A model generated the notes under the pieces. The model was not told where the DNA came from. It saw only the letters and a list, made by a program, of their open reading frames with translations, and did no database searches. A DNA stretch of 64,000 bases from Chloroflexota bacterium (GTDB lineage: Bacteria > Chloroflexota > Anaerolineae > Anaerolineales > UBA4823), in assembly GCA_029265355.1 (NCBI GenBank), contig JAJUJL010000001.1, positions 62,001 through 126,000 on the forward strand. Reading direction: 5' to 3'. Positions 8,272 to 17,465 of the stretch are shown here, one piece after another. Positions within the stretch are counted from its first letter, which is position 1. Each line of letters begins with the position of its first letter. The position numbers were made by a program, and so were the translations under genes.

Positions 8272-11187
8272 TCACTCGCCAGGTGGGATCTCCTGTAAGT
8301 GGCGGATCGCATCCACGTCATCATCCTTGGGATGCCCCAACGCATCCAATATAGCAGACACGCCCCCCACCACGCTGATGGCAATCGCCAGTTCAAAGAC
8401 GAGCGCGCTGGTCAGTTTCATACCAGCCGGCAGGCTGATGCCGAGCATAGCGCCATAATCCAGGGGTGAAAAAATTGGCTGCGCCAAGAGCAGCGGAACG
8501 CTGGCATTGAGCAAAGCCAGCAGCAAGCCGGCGCCGGTCAGGTACGGCGACTTGAACCAACGCAGGCGCTGGCGAGTAACATCATATCCGAAGATCACAT
8601 ACCAAAATGCAACCGCCAGGCTGGCAATCACCCCTGCAGTAAACCCATCCCCGGGCTGCATGTGCCCCAGCAGCAGGTGGGTGGCAGATATCACCAGCGC
8701 CAGCGGCAGTACCGCGCTGGCAACACTGCGAATGAATGGTGATGTGTTCAGTCCGCCAATCCCCAATGATTTCAAGGCCTGGCCTGCGGGCGCTGGTGAG
8801 CGTTCATCACGGTCGCCAGCTTTGCGCGAGGCATACCGCAGCAAGGTGTATACCCCAATGCCTGCCATCGCGAAGACACTGATTTCAATCATCGTATCGA
8901 AGCCTCGAAAATCGGCTACGATGGCGCCTACCACATCTTTTGCGCCAGTCAGGGGCAATGCGTTTTCGAAGTAATAGGGGGTGAGAATGGATTGGCGTGG
9001 CCGGCTGGTCAGCGCCTGGTAAGTGACTGCGGTCATGACGATTCCTGCACCGGCTGCCAGGATGATATCCCTCGCCAGGCTCAATCCCCCCTGGTGGAAA
9101 GTGTAATAGCGCGCCCGGTCGCGCTGCTCTCTCGGAATACGAGTCAATGCCAGCACCAAGATCACAACCAACAGCAGGTCAACGATGATTTGCACCATGG
9201 CAACGTCCGGCGCTGGTTCCAGGATCAGCAGCATGGCGATGCTCAACCCGGATGCGCTCAAAGCCAGGATGGCGAATAAATCTCTGTGAAGCAAGATGGT
9301 CGCTAAGGCAGCCGCAACAGCCAGCAGCAAGGAAAACAGCCGCAACACAGCCAGCTCGCCGCTCAGATCCAGGCGCGGCGCCTGGATAAATGGGGCAACA
9401 ACCGGTATTCGCCCCAGGAAAAGCAGCAGCAGACCCAAGGCGGAGATCATCACTGACAGATAACTGCGTAAGCGCCCGTGCTGCGTGCGTGTCACCAGGT
9501 AGGCAGCGCGATCAACACCGCTCAGCAAACCTTGATATGCCCGGTTGAAGGTGAAATCAGGCAAGATGGACATCAGCCGGTTTCGCACCCGGTTTCGAAA
9601 ATAAAATATGAGGCTCCCCAGGCTGACTGCGACGATGCTGAGCAGCAACGGGACGGTTAGCCCAGTCCACAGCGCCAGGGAGACTTTCACCTTGGCGCCA
9701 AAAGCGCTGGCGGCTGCCGAGGCCAGCAAACCGGCGATCGAAGCAGGTTCGGGTAGAGCGGAGATCAGTAAGGAGGCTACCGCAGGCACTGCTGGGGCAA
9801 GCCACATCGGCGCTGGCGCTTCGTGAGCGCTCAGCCCTTCGGGACGCTTTCCCAGGAAAGCGCCGGCAACCAGCAACCCGGATTGGGCAAGGAGCAGCGC
9901 CCCAGCCGTCACCACTGCCAGTGTGAAGATCCAATCCCATACGATGGGCACAGATGGGTGGGTTACAGTTGCCAGCAGCGTTTCCTTTGCCAGAAATCCA
10001 AAGAGCGGTGGCAAACCTGCCATCGACAGTGCTCCTACCAGCGCAATTGAAAATGTAGCTGGCATAGCGCGCCAAATGCCACCCAACTGGCGTAAATCGC
10101 GCGTGCCTGTCTCGTGATCGATAATACCAGCCACCATGAAAAGGGCGCTTTTATACAGCGCATGCGCCAGGATACCCACCACCAGCGCCTTGAACGCAAT
10201 CTCGGTATCCTGGCCAATCAACATGACCATTACACCCAACTGGGAAATTGTTGAGTATGCCAGCAGTGCCTTGAGATCGTTTTGTTTCAACCCCAGGTAT
10301 GCCCCGGTGAGCATCGTCAGCATTCCTACCAGACTCAGCATCCAGAACCACAGATCTGTGTTTCCCAAGGCTGGGTTGAAGCGCGCCAGCAAGTAAATGC
10401 CCGCTTTGACCATAGTTGCCGAGTGCAGGAAAGCGCTGGCAGGTGTGGGCGCGCTCATCGCGCCCGGGAGCCAGATGTGGGCAGGCGCCTGGGCGCTTTT
10501 CGTGAAGGCTCCAAAAGCGATCAAAGCCAAGGCAAGCGGATAAAGATCATTTCCACGTATCAGGGCACCGCTGTTTAGGATCACACGCCACTGGCTGCTA
10601 CCAGCGATGCTCTGCACCAACAGCAAACCTGCCAGCAGCGCGATCCCGCCCCCTCCCGTAATCAACAACGCTCGAAATGCGCCTTGCCGGGCGCTTTCGT
10701 CTTTGTATTTATATGCGACCAGCAGAAAGGACGTGATGCTGGTTGCTTCCCAAAAAATGAACAGGGTGATGGTATCGCCTGCCAGCACGAGGCCGAGCAT
10801 GGCAGCCATAAAAAGCAGTAAATATGCCAAAAATCGCCAGGCAGATGCATCGCCCTTGAAATAGTAGCCTGTGTAAACCAGGATCAAAACACCGATGCCG
10901 GAGATCAGCAATCCAAAGAGCAGGCTTAATCCGTCAAGATAGAAACTCAGATTGAGCCCAAGCGAGGGAAGCCAGGCAAAGCTCCATTCAAGCTGTGAAC
11001 CTCCAACCCCGGTTGCGATAACCTGTGGCGCTCTGCCAAGCAGCCAGATAAAGGTCCACCCCGGCGCCAATGCCAGAAACAAGCTGAGCGAGGTAATGGA
11101 GAATTTCCGTTCGAAGCTCCCCAACTTAAACAACAACGCCAGTAACGCACCTGCCAGGCAAGCGATCAATACAATAACTAGCGTCAT
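8272..11187 (-). CDS. mrpA: Mrp antiporter fused subunits A and B
   Basis: A 971-aa protein that joins MrpA and MrpB. Residues 1 to about 500 are the NuoL-like proton channel (FWEATSITSFLLVAYK, the KSAQAPAHIWLPGAMSAPTP loop, LLAYSTISQLGVM). Residues about 500-740 are the MrpA C-terminal helices with the DVAMVQIIVDLLLVVILVLAL (DUF4040) segment. From about 830 the MrpB domain follows (TSPFIRSVASAVLPLALVIS, HMQPGDGFTAGV). Fused AB is known from the Pha/group 2 Mrp systems. TTG at 11202 is possible, but ATG 11187 follows AAGGAGG directly. It starts 20 bases after the P-type ATPase stop, so both are probably co-transcribed. Confidence 0.93.
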   Translation of the reverse strand: MTLVIVLIACLAGALLALLFKLGSFERKFSITSLSLFLALAPGWTFIWLLGRAPQVIATGVGGSQLEWSFAWLPSLGLNLSFYLDGLSLLFGLLISGIGVLILVYTGYYFKGDASAWRFLAYLLLFMAAMLGLVLAGDTITLFIFWEATSITSFLLVAYKYKDESARQGAFRALLITGGGGIALLAGLLLVQSIAGSSQWRVILNSGALIRGNDLYPLALALIAFGAFTKSAQAPAHIWLPGAMSAPTPASAFLHSATMVKAGIYLLARFNPALGNTDLWFWMLSLVGMLTMLTGAYLGLKQNDLKALLAYSTISQLGVMVMLIGQDTEIAFKALVVGILAHALYKSALFMVAGIIDHETGTRDLRQLGGIWRAMPATFSIALVGALSMAGLPPLFGFLAKETLLATVTHPSVPIVWDWIFTLAVVTAGALLLAQSGLLVAGAFLGKRPEGLSAHEAPAPMWLAPAVPAVASLLISALPEPASIAGLLASAAASAFGAKVKVSLALWTGLTVPLLLSIVAVSLGSLIFYFRNRVRNRLMSILPDFTFNRAYQGLLSGVDRAAYLVTRTQHGRLRSYLSVMISALGLLLLFLGRIPVVAPFIQAPRLDLSGELAVLRLFSLLLAVAAALATILLHRDLFAILALSASGLSIAMLLILEPAPDVAMVQIIVDLLLVVILVLALTRIPREQRDRARYYTFHQGGLSLARDIILAAGAGIVMTAVTYQALTSRPRQSILTPYYFENALPLTGAKDVVGAIVADFRGFDTMIEISVFAMAGIGVYTLLRYASRKAGDRDERSPAPAGQALKSLGIGGLNTSPFIRSVASAVLPLALVISATHLLLGHMQPGDGFTAGVIASLAVAFWYVIFGYDVTRQRLRWFKSPYLTGAGLLLALLNASVPLLLAQPIFSPLDYGAMLGISLPAGMKLTSALVFELAIAISVVGGVSAILDALGHPKDDDVDAIRHLQEIPPGE

Positions 11188-11206
11188 CCATCCTCCTTCC
11201 AACCCA

Positions 11207-13954
11207 TCACCTGGCTTCGATGGTCGCCGTCATTTTACCCGAGGCGCTCTTAACCCGTCGGCGCAGCCATTTTTCGAATTCGATCACTACAAAACTGGTC
11301 AGCCCAACCACCAGGATGCGCAGCCAGGAATCCACCCCGATTGGCGCGCTGCTGAGCAGCCGGTTCAGGAAGGGCAAGTATGTGAACAGTGTTTGGAGCA
11401 GCGCCATGCCCCCCACACCAGCCCACAACCATGGATTCGAGAACCAACCAATCTGGAAGATGGATTGATCGAGCGAACGGCAATTGAACAGGTAAAAGAC
11501 TGCCACCATGATCACCGCGTTAACCGCAACAGTGCGCGCCTGCGCCAGGCTGCTTCCCCAGGCAAGTTCAAGCTCAAACAAGCTAAATGATCCGATCAAA
11601 ATGATGAACCCTACCAGAACAATGCGCCACAGCAGCTCTCGGGTGAGAATGGGCGCCTGAGTATCGCGTGGCGGGCGATTCATGATCCCCGGCTCACGCA
11701 GCTCGAGCGCCAGCACGATTCCGAGGACACCCACGGTGGTCATGTTAATCCATAGGATTTGGATCGGCAGTATCGGAAGAACCACACCGAGCACCAACGC
11801 CAGCAAGATGACCAGGCCTTCGCCAATATTGGTGGGCAGCGTCCAGGCGATAATCTTGGTAAGGTTATCGAACACACCTCGCCCTTCTTCCACCGCGGCC
11901 TGGATGGTAGAGAAGTTATCATCCGTCAGCACCATATCGGCGGCTTCCTTGGCTACATCGGTTCCTGTAATGCCCATCGCCACGCCGATATCCGCCTGCT
12001 TGAGAGCGGGACCATCATTCACGCCGTCTCCCGTCATGGCGACGATGTGCTGTCGCGATTGCAACGCCTCTACCAAACGCAGCTTCTGCTCAGGTGAAAC
12101 CCTGGCAAAGACCGAAATCTTTTCAGCCGTTCCGATGAGCTCGCTATCTGATAACGCTGCCATCTCTTTTCCGGTGATGACATTCGGGGTGCCGTCTTGT
12201 CTTGAAGCGCCATGGATGCCAATCTGGCGAGCGATCGCCGCTGCCGTCAAGGCATGATCGCCGGTGATCATTTTGACCTGGATGCCGGCACGTTGGCATG
12301 CTCGCACCGCATCGATGGCTTCGACGCGCGGCGGGTCGATCATCGCCTGCAGGCCCAGGAAAACCATGCCTGATTGCAAATCGCGGTGTGCAATCGAAGC
12401 GCTGCCAACCGGCCTCACACTGCGCGCAAATGCCAGCACGCGCATCCCCTGGGCTGCCAGGGTGTCCACTTGCTGAAACACCTTGCTGCGATCCAGTGGA
12501 ACCCTATTCCCAGCGGCATCTAAAGCCGCCTGGCATTTCTCGATGACGACCTCCACCGCCCCTTTCATGTATACCAGGCGCGTCTGCCCCTCCCCACCGT
12601 CGTGCAGAGTCGCCATATATTGGTGTTCAGATTCGAATGGGATCGCATCTAACCGCGGCAAAATCTTCTTCAGCATCTCTGCCTGTAAGCCCGCCTTGCG
12701 CGCTGATACCAACAAAGCGACCTCCGTGGGATCGCCCTGCGGCTGCCAGGTGCCATTGGACTGGACAAGCTCGCTGTCATTGCACAGCGCCCCTGCCTTC
12801 AAAACCTCGAGCATTGCGCTTGGATCTACAGCAAGTTGAGCATCGGTGAGGTGAATCTCACCCTCTGGGTTGTACCCGCCGCCGGTGATGGTGTATGCCG
12901 CGCCATGCAGCCAGACCTGCTGCACGGTCATTTGATTTTGCGTCAATGTGCCGGTCTTGTCGGTACAAATTACCGTGGTGCTGCCCAAAGCCTCCACTGC
13001 CGGGAGCTTGCGGATGATCGCTTTACGCTTTGCCATGCGCGAGACGCCAATCGCCAGGGTGATTGTCAGCGCCGCTGGCAGTCCTTCTGGGATCATCGCC
13101 ACAGCTAAGGCAATCGCTGCTGTAAAGGTGTCGACTGCCGAAGCCCCACGCCAGATCTCAATAGCAAAGGCGATCGCTGCCAGCACCAGGATAACATACA
13201 ATACCAGAGTGCTGAAGCGCGCGATTTTCCGCGTTAACGGGGTCGCCAGCTCATCGGCTGAGGAAATCAGGCTAGAGATGCGCCCAACTTCGGTGCCATC
13301 CCCGATAGCGATGACAACGCCCGTGCCTTGTCCATAGGTGACCAGTGTAGAGGCATACGCCATATTTTTACGGTCTGCCAGCGAAGTTTCTACGCCCAAG
13401 GCGGCATTGGCATCTTTGTGAACCGGCAAAGACTCGCCTGTCAGCGCGGCTTCGGCGATCTGTAAATCACGCCCGTTCAGCAAGCGCAAGTCGGCAGGCA
13501 CTTTATCCCCAGATTTGAGCAGCACAACATCTCCGGGTACCAGCTCTGCTGCCGGGATGCGCAGCACTTGACCAGACCGCCGCACCGTGGCTTCGGTCAC
13601 CATCGCCTTGGCGAGGGCCTCGATCGCTTGCTCAGCATTGTTTTCTTGAACAAAGCCGATGACAGCATTGACCAGCACAACTGCGAAGATGATCACCGCA
13701 TCCAGGGGATCTTTCAACACTGCGGTGATCACGCTGGAAGCCAGCAAGATGTAAATCAATGGGTTATTGAACTGCAGGAGAAAGCGTACGAAGGGACTCT
13801 TTCCTTTACGTGGAGTGAGTTCATTTCGTCCAAAGCGTTGCTGGCGGTGGCGAACCTCGAACAGGTCTAAACCTCGATCCAGATTCGTGTCAAGCAGTTC
13901 CAGCGCTTCATTGGCTGGAAGGTGATGCCAGTGTTTTGATAGCAGCGTTTGCAT
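11207..13954 (-). CDS. Cation-transporting P-type (P2) ATPase, CtpF/PMA1-like
   Basis: 915-aa ATP-driven cation pump with all P-type blocks: N-terminal cation-ATPase domain, actuator TGES at about 172-175, M4 AMIPEGLP (Glu290), phosphorylation site CTDKTGTLT (Asp332), nucleotide-binding domain, MTGDGVNDGPALK hinge, and six C-terminal helices. In M6 the sequence is LWINMTTVGVLG, where Ca2+ and Na+/K+ pumps carry an Asp after NxxT; here it is Val, a pattern I recall from mycobacterial CtpF-like pumps. The transported ion is therefore uncertain (Ca2+, Na+ or other). Its position just upstream of the mrp genes suggests a shared role in alkali-cation and pH homeostasis. Confidence 0.9.
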   Translation of the reverse strand: MQTLLSKHWHHLPANEALELLDTNLDRGLDLFEVRHRQQRFGRNELTPRKGKSPFVRFLLQFNNPLIYILLASSVITAVLKDPLDAVIIFAVVLVNAVIGFVQENNAEQAIEALAKAMVTEATVRRSGQVLRIPAAELVPGDVVLLKSGDKVPADLRLLNGRDLQIAEAALTGESLPVHKDANAALGVETSLADRKNMAYASTLVTYGQGTGVVIAIGDGTEVGRISSLISSADELATPLTRKIARFSTLVLYVILVLAAIAFAIEIWRGASAVDTFTAAIALAVAMIPEGLPAALTITLAIGVSRMAKRKAIIRKLPAVEALGSTTVICTDKTGTLTQNQMTVQQVWLHGAAYTITGGGYNPEGEIHLTDAQLAVDPSAMLEVLKAGALCNDSELVQSNGTWQPQGDPTEVALLVSARKAGLQAEMLKKILPRLDAIPFESEHQYMATLHDGGEGQTRLVYMKGAVEVVIEKCQAALDAAGNRVPLDRSKVFQQVDTLAAQGMRVLAFARSVRPVGSASIAHRDLQSGMVFLGLQAMIDPPRVEAIDAVRACQRAGIQVKMITGDHALTAAAIARQIGIHGASRQDGTPNVITGKEMAALSDSELIGTAEKISVFARVSPEQKLRLVEALQSRQHIVAMTGDGVNDGPALKQADIGVAMGITGTDVAKEAADMVLTDDNFSTIQAAVEEGRGVFDNLTKIIAWTLPTNIGEGLVILLALVLGVVLPILPIQILWINMTTVGVLGIVLALELREPGIMNRPPRDTQAPILTRELLWRIVLVGFIILIGSFSLFELELAWGSSLAQARTVAVNAVIMVAVFYLFNCRSLDQSIFQIGWFSNPWLWAGVGGMALLQTLFTYLPFLNRLLSSAPIGVDSWLRILVVGLTSFVVIEFEKWLRRRVKSASGKMTATIEAR

Positions 13955-14003
13955 TGCCGAGATTTGCTCCTGATGGCGCGTAGAGAATAAGATAGTTTTC
14001 GAT

Positions 14004-14055
14004 CAGGGCTGTCCAGTTTCCCCCACCGATTGGCAATGGATCATGGACAGCCCTG
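14004..14055. repeat. Perfect 12-bp inverted repeat between site-2 protease and P-type ATPase genes
   Basis: CAGGGCTGTCCA (14004-14015) and TGGACAGCCCTG (14044-14055) are exact reverse complements around a 28-base loop. No T-run follows on the minus strand, so a simple intrinsic terminator for the upstream minus-strand gene is doubtful; it may be an RNA hairpin or a protein site. Confidence 0.6.
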
Positions 14056-14068
14056 TTGCACACTGGGT

Positions 14069-15184
14069 TCAGATACCGAGTTCAGCCCGGCTGCGCAAGT
14101 AACGCACGATCTGCTCGCGAGAAAGCACGCCAACCAGCTCTCCCTCCACAATCACCGGTATCTGAGCGACATCGGCGTTGTCCATCGTCTGCAGAGCGGT
14201 CATCAGCTCCGTATCCGGGGTAACTGATACCAACCGGTTGGCGGGCACCATCGCTTGCCGGGTTGTCGTGAAGCGCCAGGAAGGCTGAGGCACCTTGCTG
14301 ATATCCTTGAGCGTCAGCATGCCTTCCAGCTTGCCATTATCCGCCACAAAGAAACAGCGCTCTCCGCCAGTCAGCACCCGCTCCTCCACCAAGGTACTGA
14401 TGGGGATCAAACTGCCCACCCGGGCGCAGTTGCGAGACATCACCTGACCAACTTTAATACCCCGCAGGTGCTGTTGGATATTTGCCTGGGCATGCGTGCT
14501 GGCAGCAGCATTCTGCAAAAACCACCCGATGAAGATCAGCCACACGCCATTGAAGAACTGTCCGCTAAAGATCGTGAAGATACCCAAGCCAATGAAACCA
14601 AACGCCACAGCCTGCCCACTGAGGCTGGCAATCTGAGTAGCGCGCTGAAAGCTGTTGGTAAAGCGCCAGACAATAGCCCTCAGCACACGACCGCCATCCA
14701 ATGGAAAGCCTGGAATCATATTGAACAACGCCAGGATCAGGTTGATGCGCATCAGGTACAAGCTTGGAGCAGCCAGATAAGGAATGGCCTGGTCCAGCAG
14801 AAAAGTCGCCCCGAATAATACCGCCAATCCCAGACTGACCAGCGGACCCGCAATGGCAATGCGAAACTCGACGCCAGGCGACTGCGGCTCCTGCCCGATC
14901 TGCGCCACGCCTCCAAAGATGAATAAGGTGATCGATTTGACCGGGATCTTATTGCGCAGCGCCAGGTAGGCATGACCCAGCTCATGCGCCAGCACAGAGG
15001 CGAAGAACAATATGCTGGTCACCACCCCCAACACGACATGGGTTATACCAGCCAGTTGCGGGTACTCGGTTGGAAAGTAACCGGTCGATAGCGACCAGGT
15101 GAGCAAGGCAAATATTAGAAACCAGCTCAGATGCAAGCTAATTGGAATTCCCCAGATGTACCCCAATTTCAAACCCGTCTCCAT
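14069..15184 (-). CDS. Site-2 protease (M50 family) with C-terminal CBS pair
   Basis: 371-aa intramembrane zinc metalloprotease. The zinc motif HELGH (His67, Glu68, His71) lies in a hydrophobic helix and the third ligand is in NMIPGFPLDGGR (Asp163). Around six membrane segments precede two CBS domains (about 240-371), which usually bind adenine nucleotides; this is the SpoIVFB/Rip3-like CBS-containing subfamily. Such proteases cut membrane-bound regulators or anti-sigma factors. The substrate is unknown; two single-pass sigma-like proteins are encoded about 7-12 kb away in the window. A good extended -10 element lies about 50 bases upstream. Confidence 0.93.
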   Translation of the reverse strand: METGLKLGYIWGIPISLHLSWFLIFALLTWSLSTGYFPTEYPQLAGITHVVLGVVTSILFFASVLAHELGHAYLALRNKIPVKSITLFIFGGVAQIGQEPQSPGVEFRIAIAGPLVSLGLAVLFGATFLLDQAIPYLAAPSLYLMRINLILALFNMIPGFPLDGGRVLRAIVWRFTNSFQRATQIASLSGQAVAFGFIGLGIFTIFSGQFFNGVWLIFIGWFLQNAAASTHAQANIQQHLRGIKVGQVMSRNCARVGSLIPISTLVEERVLTGGERCFFVADNGKLEGMLTLKDISKVPQPSWRFTTTRQAMVPANRLVSVTPDTELMTALQTMDNADVAQIPVIVEGELVGVLSREQIVRYLRSRAELGI

Positions 15185-15220
15185 CTTTGACTCCTTGTGA
15201 ACCTGCCTGAAAATTCACAC

Positions 15221-15248
15221 AATTTCTATGATGATTATAGCAGAAATT
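15221..15248 (-). promoter_or_regulatory. Extended -10 promoter of the site-2 protease gene flanked by an inverted repeat
   Basis: On the minus strand TGCTATAAT gives an extended -10 (TATAAT at 15234-15239), with only a weak -35 17 bases upstream. AATTTC (15221-15226) and GAAATT (15243-15248) flank the -10 as an inverted repeat, so a repressor could cover the start site. The leader would be about 43 bases. Confidence 0.45.
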
Positions 15249-15300
15249 CACCAGACGCAAAGACGATGTACAGGTATTGTTTAGCTTTCTAACACAATTC

Positions 15301-16632
15301 TTATGTGTTCGAGCAAGATTCCATCGCCGGCTCTGGTTCGCCAACTTCCGTCGCTGGAGCCAGGTGTTGCACAATCTCCTGGCGCTTCCACCAGGCAAAC
15401 AAGGCAAATCCAACGAAACGCAGTACCGCGCTGACCAGCAACGCTCCCGACAATCCAATGTAGGTCGCCAGCCACGTGCCCAGCAGCGGCGCAAAGATGG
15501 CTGACAGGTGCTGCAAACTTTGCGCCAGAGAGACAAACGTAGCGCTGTATTCGACCGGCACCGTTTTCATCAGCTCATCGAAAAACACCAAATCCAGGCC
15601 TGCCTGGAAGATGCCTGCCAGGCCAGCATACAGCACAATCAATTCGACCCGCCCGGTAATAGAAACCAGCGCTGGGTAAAGCGCCAGGCCGAAGGTGGTC
15701 CACAATAAGACGAACCGTGAGCCGCGCAGCCTCGACTCGCGCGTCCACAGGAAATACCCAACCAGCAGCACCGCTGATTGCGCCGTGTTGATGATTCCGA
15801 TCCAGGAATCGCTGGCCTGAACCTCGCGCACAAAATACAGTGGAAAAAGGGGGATCGCCAGCATCGTACCGCTTTGATAAACCAGCCGCTTCAGGGCAAA
15901 CAAGATAAAACCGCGTTCTCGCCCCACCAATCGCCAATAGGCTGCCCAGCGTTCAGCCCAAGAACCCCCACTTTCCATCGCCGGCGGTGTGGCGTCGGGC
16001 AGGCGGATATGACTGGAATAGTAGTAGCTGATCAAGCCTCCCAGGGAAAGCCCGATGAAGACCACCTGGTAATTCATCGGGAAGGGCATGCGCACCAATA
16101 TTTGTCCGACCAGTGTGGCAGTGAGCGCAGTAGTCACGCCTAAAATCGACCAGCGCCGGCTCATCAGCTCATAGCGGCGCATCGGTCCAGCCACCGCATT
16201 CATCACCACAGAGAAGGAGACGGTCAGCACACTTTGCGGTAAAGTTGCCCACGCCCAGATCGCCAGGACCCCATTGACTCGCATGGTCTCAGGGACAAGC
16301 CAAGTGACCAGGCCGGTCAGGGCATAGCATGCCACTACCAGTAAGCGCGCCAGGCTGAACCAGGGGACGATCTGGCGGCGAGACTGCAAAAAACGCCCAA
16401 CGGGTATCGCCAGCAGCAGGCCGGCGACGGCTGGCATAGAGGTCAATAAGCCCACCTGGAAATTGCTAGCGCCCAGGCGCGTCAGGAAAACTGGCAGGTA
16501 CTGCGCTGCAGTTGCTGATAGACCAATACCGATGGCATCGATTTGAACGTTGATAAAATTCTGGCGCTGCTCCGGCGTGACGCCCGGAGGGGCCGCCGAC
16601 CACCACAATTTCCTCACAACATACTTCTCCAA
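15301..16632 (-). CDS. Major facilitator superfamily transporter
   Basis: 443-aa protein with about 12 membrane helices. After a short cytoplasmic N-terminus it shows an MFS-type opening (LPVFLTRLGASNFQVGLLTS) and a basic loop after the second helix (IPVGRFLQSRRQ) that matches motif A loosely. The substrate cannot be predicted. TTGGAGAAGT stands right before ATG 16632. It lies 73 bases behind the 192-aa protein gene and has its C-terminal tail rich in Glu/Pro. Confidence 0.85.
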   Translation of the reverse strand: MEKYVVRKLWWSAAPPGVTPEQRQNFINVQIDAIGIGLSATAAQYLPVFLTRLGASNFQVGLLTSMPAVAGLLLAIPVGRFLQSRRQIVPWFSLARLLVVACYALTGLVTWLVPETMRVNGVLAIWAWATLPQSVLTVSFSVVMNAVAGPMRRYELMSRRWSILGVTTALTATLVGQILVRMPFPMNYQVVFIGLSLGGLISYYYSSHIRLPDATPPAMESGGSWAERWAAYWRLVGRERGFILFALKRLVYQSGTMLAIPLFPLYFVREVQASDSWIGIINTAQSAVLLVGYFLWTRESRLRGSRFVLLWTTFGLALYPALVSITGRVELIVLYAGLAGIFQAGLDLVFFDELMKTVPVEYSATFVSLAQSLQHLSAIFAPLLGTWLATYIGLSGALLVSAVLRFVGFALFAWWKRQEIVQHLAPATEVGEPEPAMESCSNT

Positions 16633-16705
16633 TCAACACGCGCCAATGCCCTGTCCGGCTACGAACAGCAGGTTCTTGACGGGTTTGACCTTGGTACTGC
16701 GATGG

Positions 16706-17284
16706 TTATGGAGAAAGGATTTGCACGCCGCCGTATAAAAACCAGTATTCCTCCGCGGGGAAACCACGCTGCAGGTCTGTTTCCCAGATGAAGTCCCCTG
16801 GCATAAATATGGCGCGCAGCAAGCCATCCAGACCGCTCAGCAGCTCTCTTTCTGCTGGTGGAATCTGGCTGGTTTCATTGACCAGCAAATTCAGGATCAC
16901 GCGCCGCCCGACCTCGTATGCGTAACGGTCGGCATGACGGGAGGGTTCCTCGCGCAGTTCCTCCAGGAAGTCGCGCCACAGCCTCAAGCGCGCGGTGAAC
17001 TCACGCCCGGCCTTGTTTTCCCAGGCAACGCGCCACCGGTTGCGGATAAGATCCACTTCGGTCTGCAGCCTGGCAGCTTCAGCCTGCTCCGCTGTTGGCA
17101 TCCGGCGAGCGCCCAGGCGCCTCAGCGATAACAAGAGATTCCCCAGGGTAAACTGGGGAAAGGGCGGTTCACCTCTGCGTGCAGCGCTGCGCACCGGCCA
17201 ATAAATTTCATTGACCAGTAAATAATCGTGCAAATCGGGCAGCACTGCCTCCACGTAACGCCTGTCATAATCAGGGGCAGGCAT
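16706..17284 (-). CDS. Uncharacterised 192-aa soluble protein
   Basis: I do not recognise a family. The protein is soluble, rich in Arg, Leu and Glu, and predicted mostly helical: a DYLLVNEIYWPV segment near the N-terminus, a central helical Glu/Arg-rich stretch (about 75-130), and an aromatic C-terminus (EEYWFLYGG). The open frame extends to 17440, but ATG 17284 has GGGAGGAAGT immediately upstream. It sits between the pdh operon and an MFS gene and may be transcribed from a -10 element at 17343-17348. Confidence 0.7.
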   Translation of the reverse strand: MPAPDYDRRYVEAVLPDLHDYLLVNEIYWPVRSAARRGEPPFPQFTLGNLLLSLRRLGARRMPTAEQAEAARLQTEVDLIRNRWRVAWENKAGREFTARLRLWRDFLEELREEPSRHADRYAYEVGRRVILNLLVNETSQIPPAERELLSGLDGLLRAIFMPGDFIWETDLQRGFPAEEYWFLYGGVQILSP

Positions 17285-17312
17285 ACTTCCTCCCGGGCTC
17301 TCTCCCTCGCAT

Positions 17313-17348
17313 CTGCCCCACAGAAATGCCTGGGGCAGTTGAATTATA
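17313..17348 (-). promoter_or_regulatory. Candidate -10 element and 5' hairpin upstream of the 192-aa protein gene
   Basis: Minus-strand TATAAT at 17343-17348 without a convincing -35, followed at once by an 8-bp stem (CTGCCCCA/TGGGGCAG, 17313-17320 with 17331-17338). If transcription starts near 17336, the message begins inside this hairpin, which could protect the 5' end. Confidence 0.3.
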
Positions 17349-17398
17349 CCCTCATGGTTGCCTGGCAGCGGGAATCCAGATTCTCCAGAATCAACAAG

Positions 17399-17417
17399 CC
17401 CGGCCAGCTTCGCCGGG
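17399..17417 (-). terminator. Weak hairpin downstream of the E2 gene
   Basis: On the minus strand CCCGGC-GAAGCTG-GCCGGG is followed by CTTGTTGATTCT, so the stem is strong but the U-tract is poor. It may end or thin out pdh transcription before the 192-aa protein gene. Confidence 0.35.
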
Positions 17418-17465
17418 AGGCGGCGGATCTGACCGGGCAAACGGAGTCGAGCTGAGCTGCAGGCT

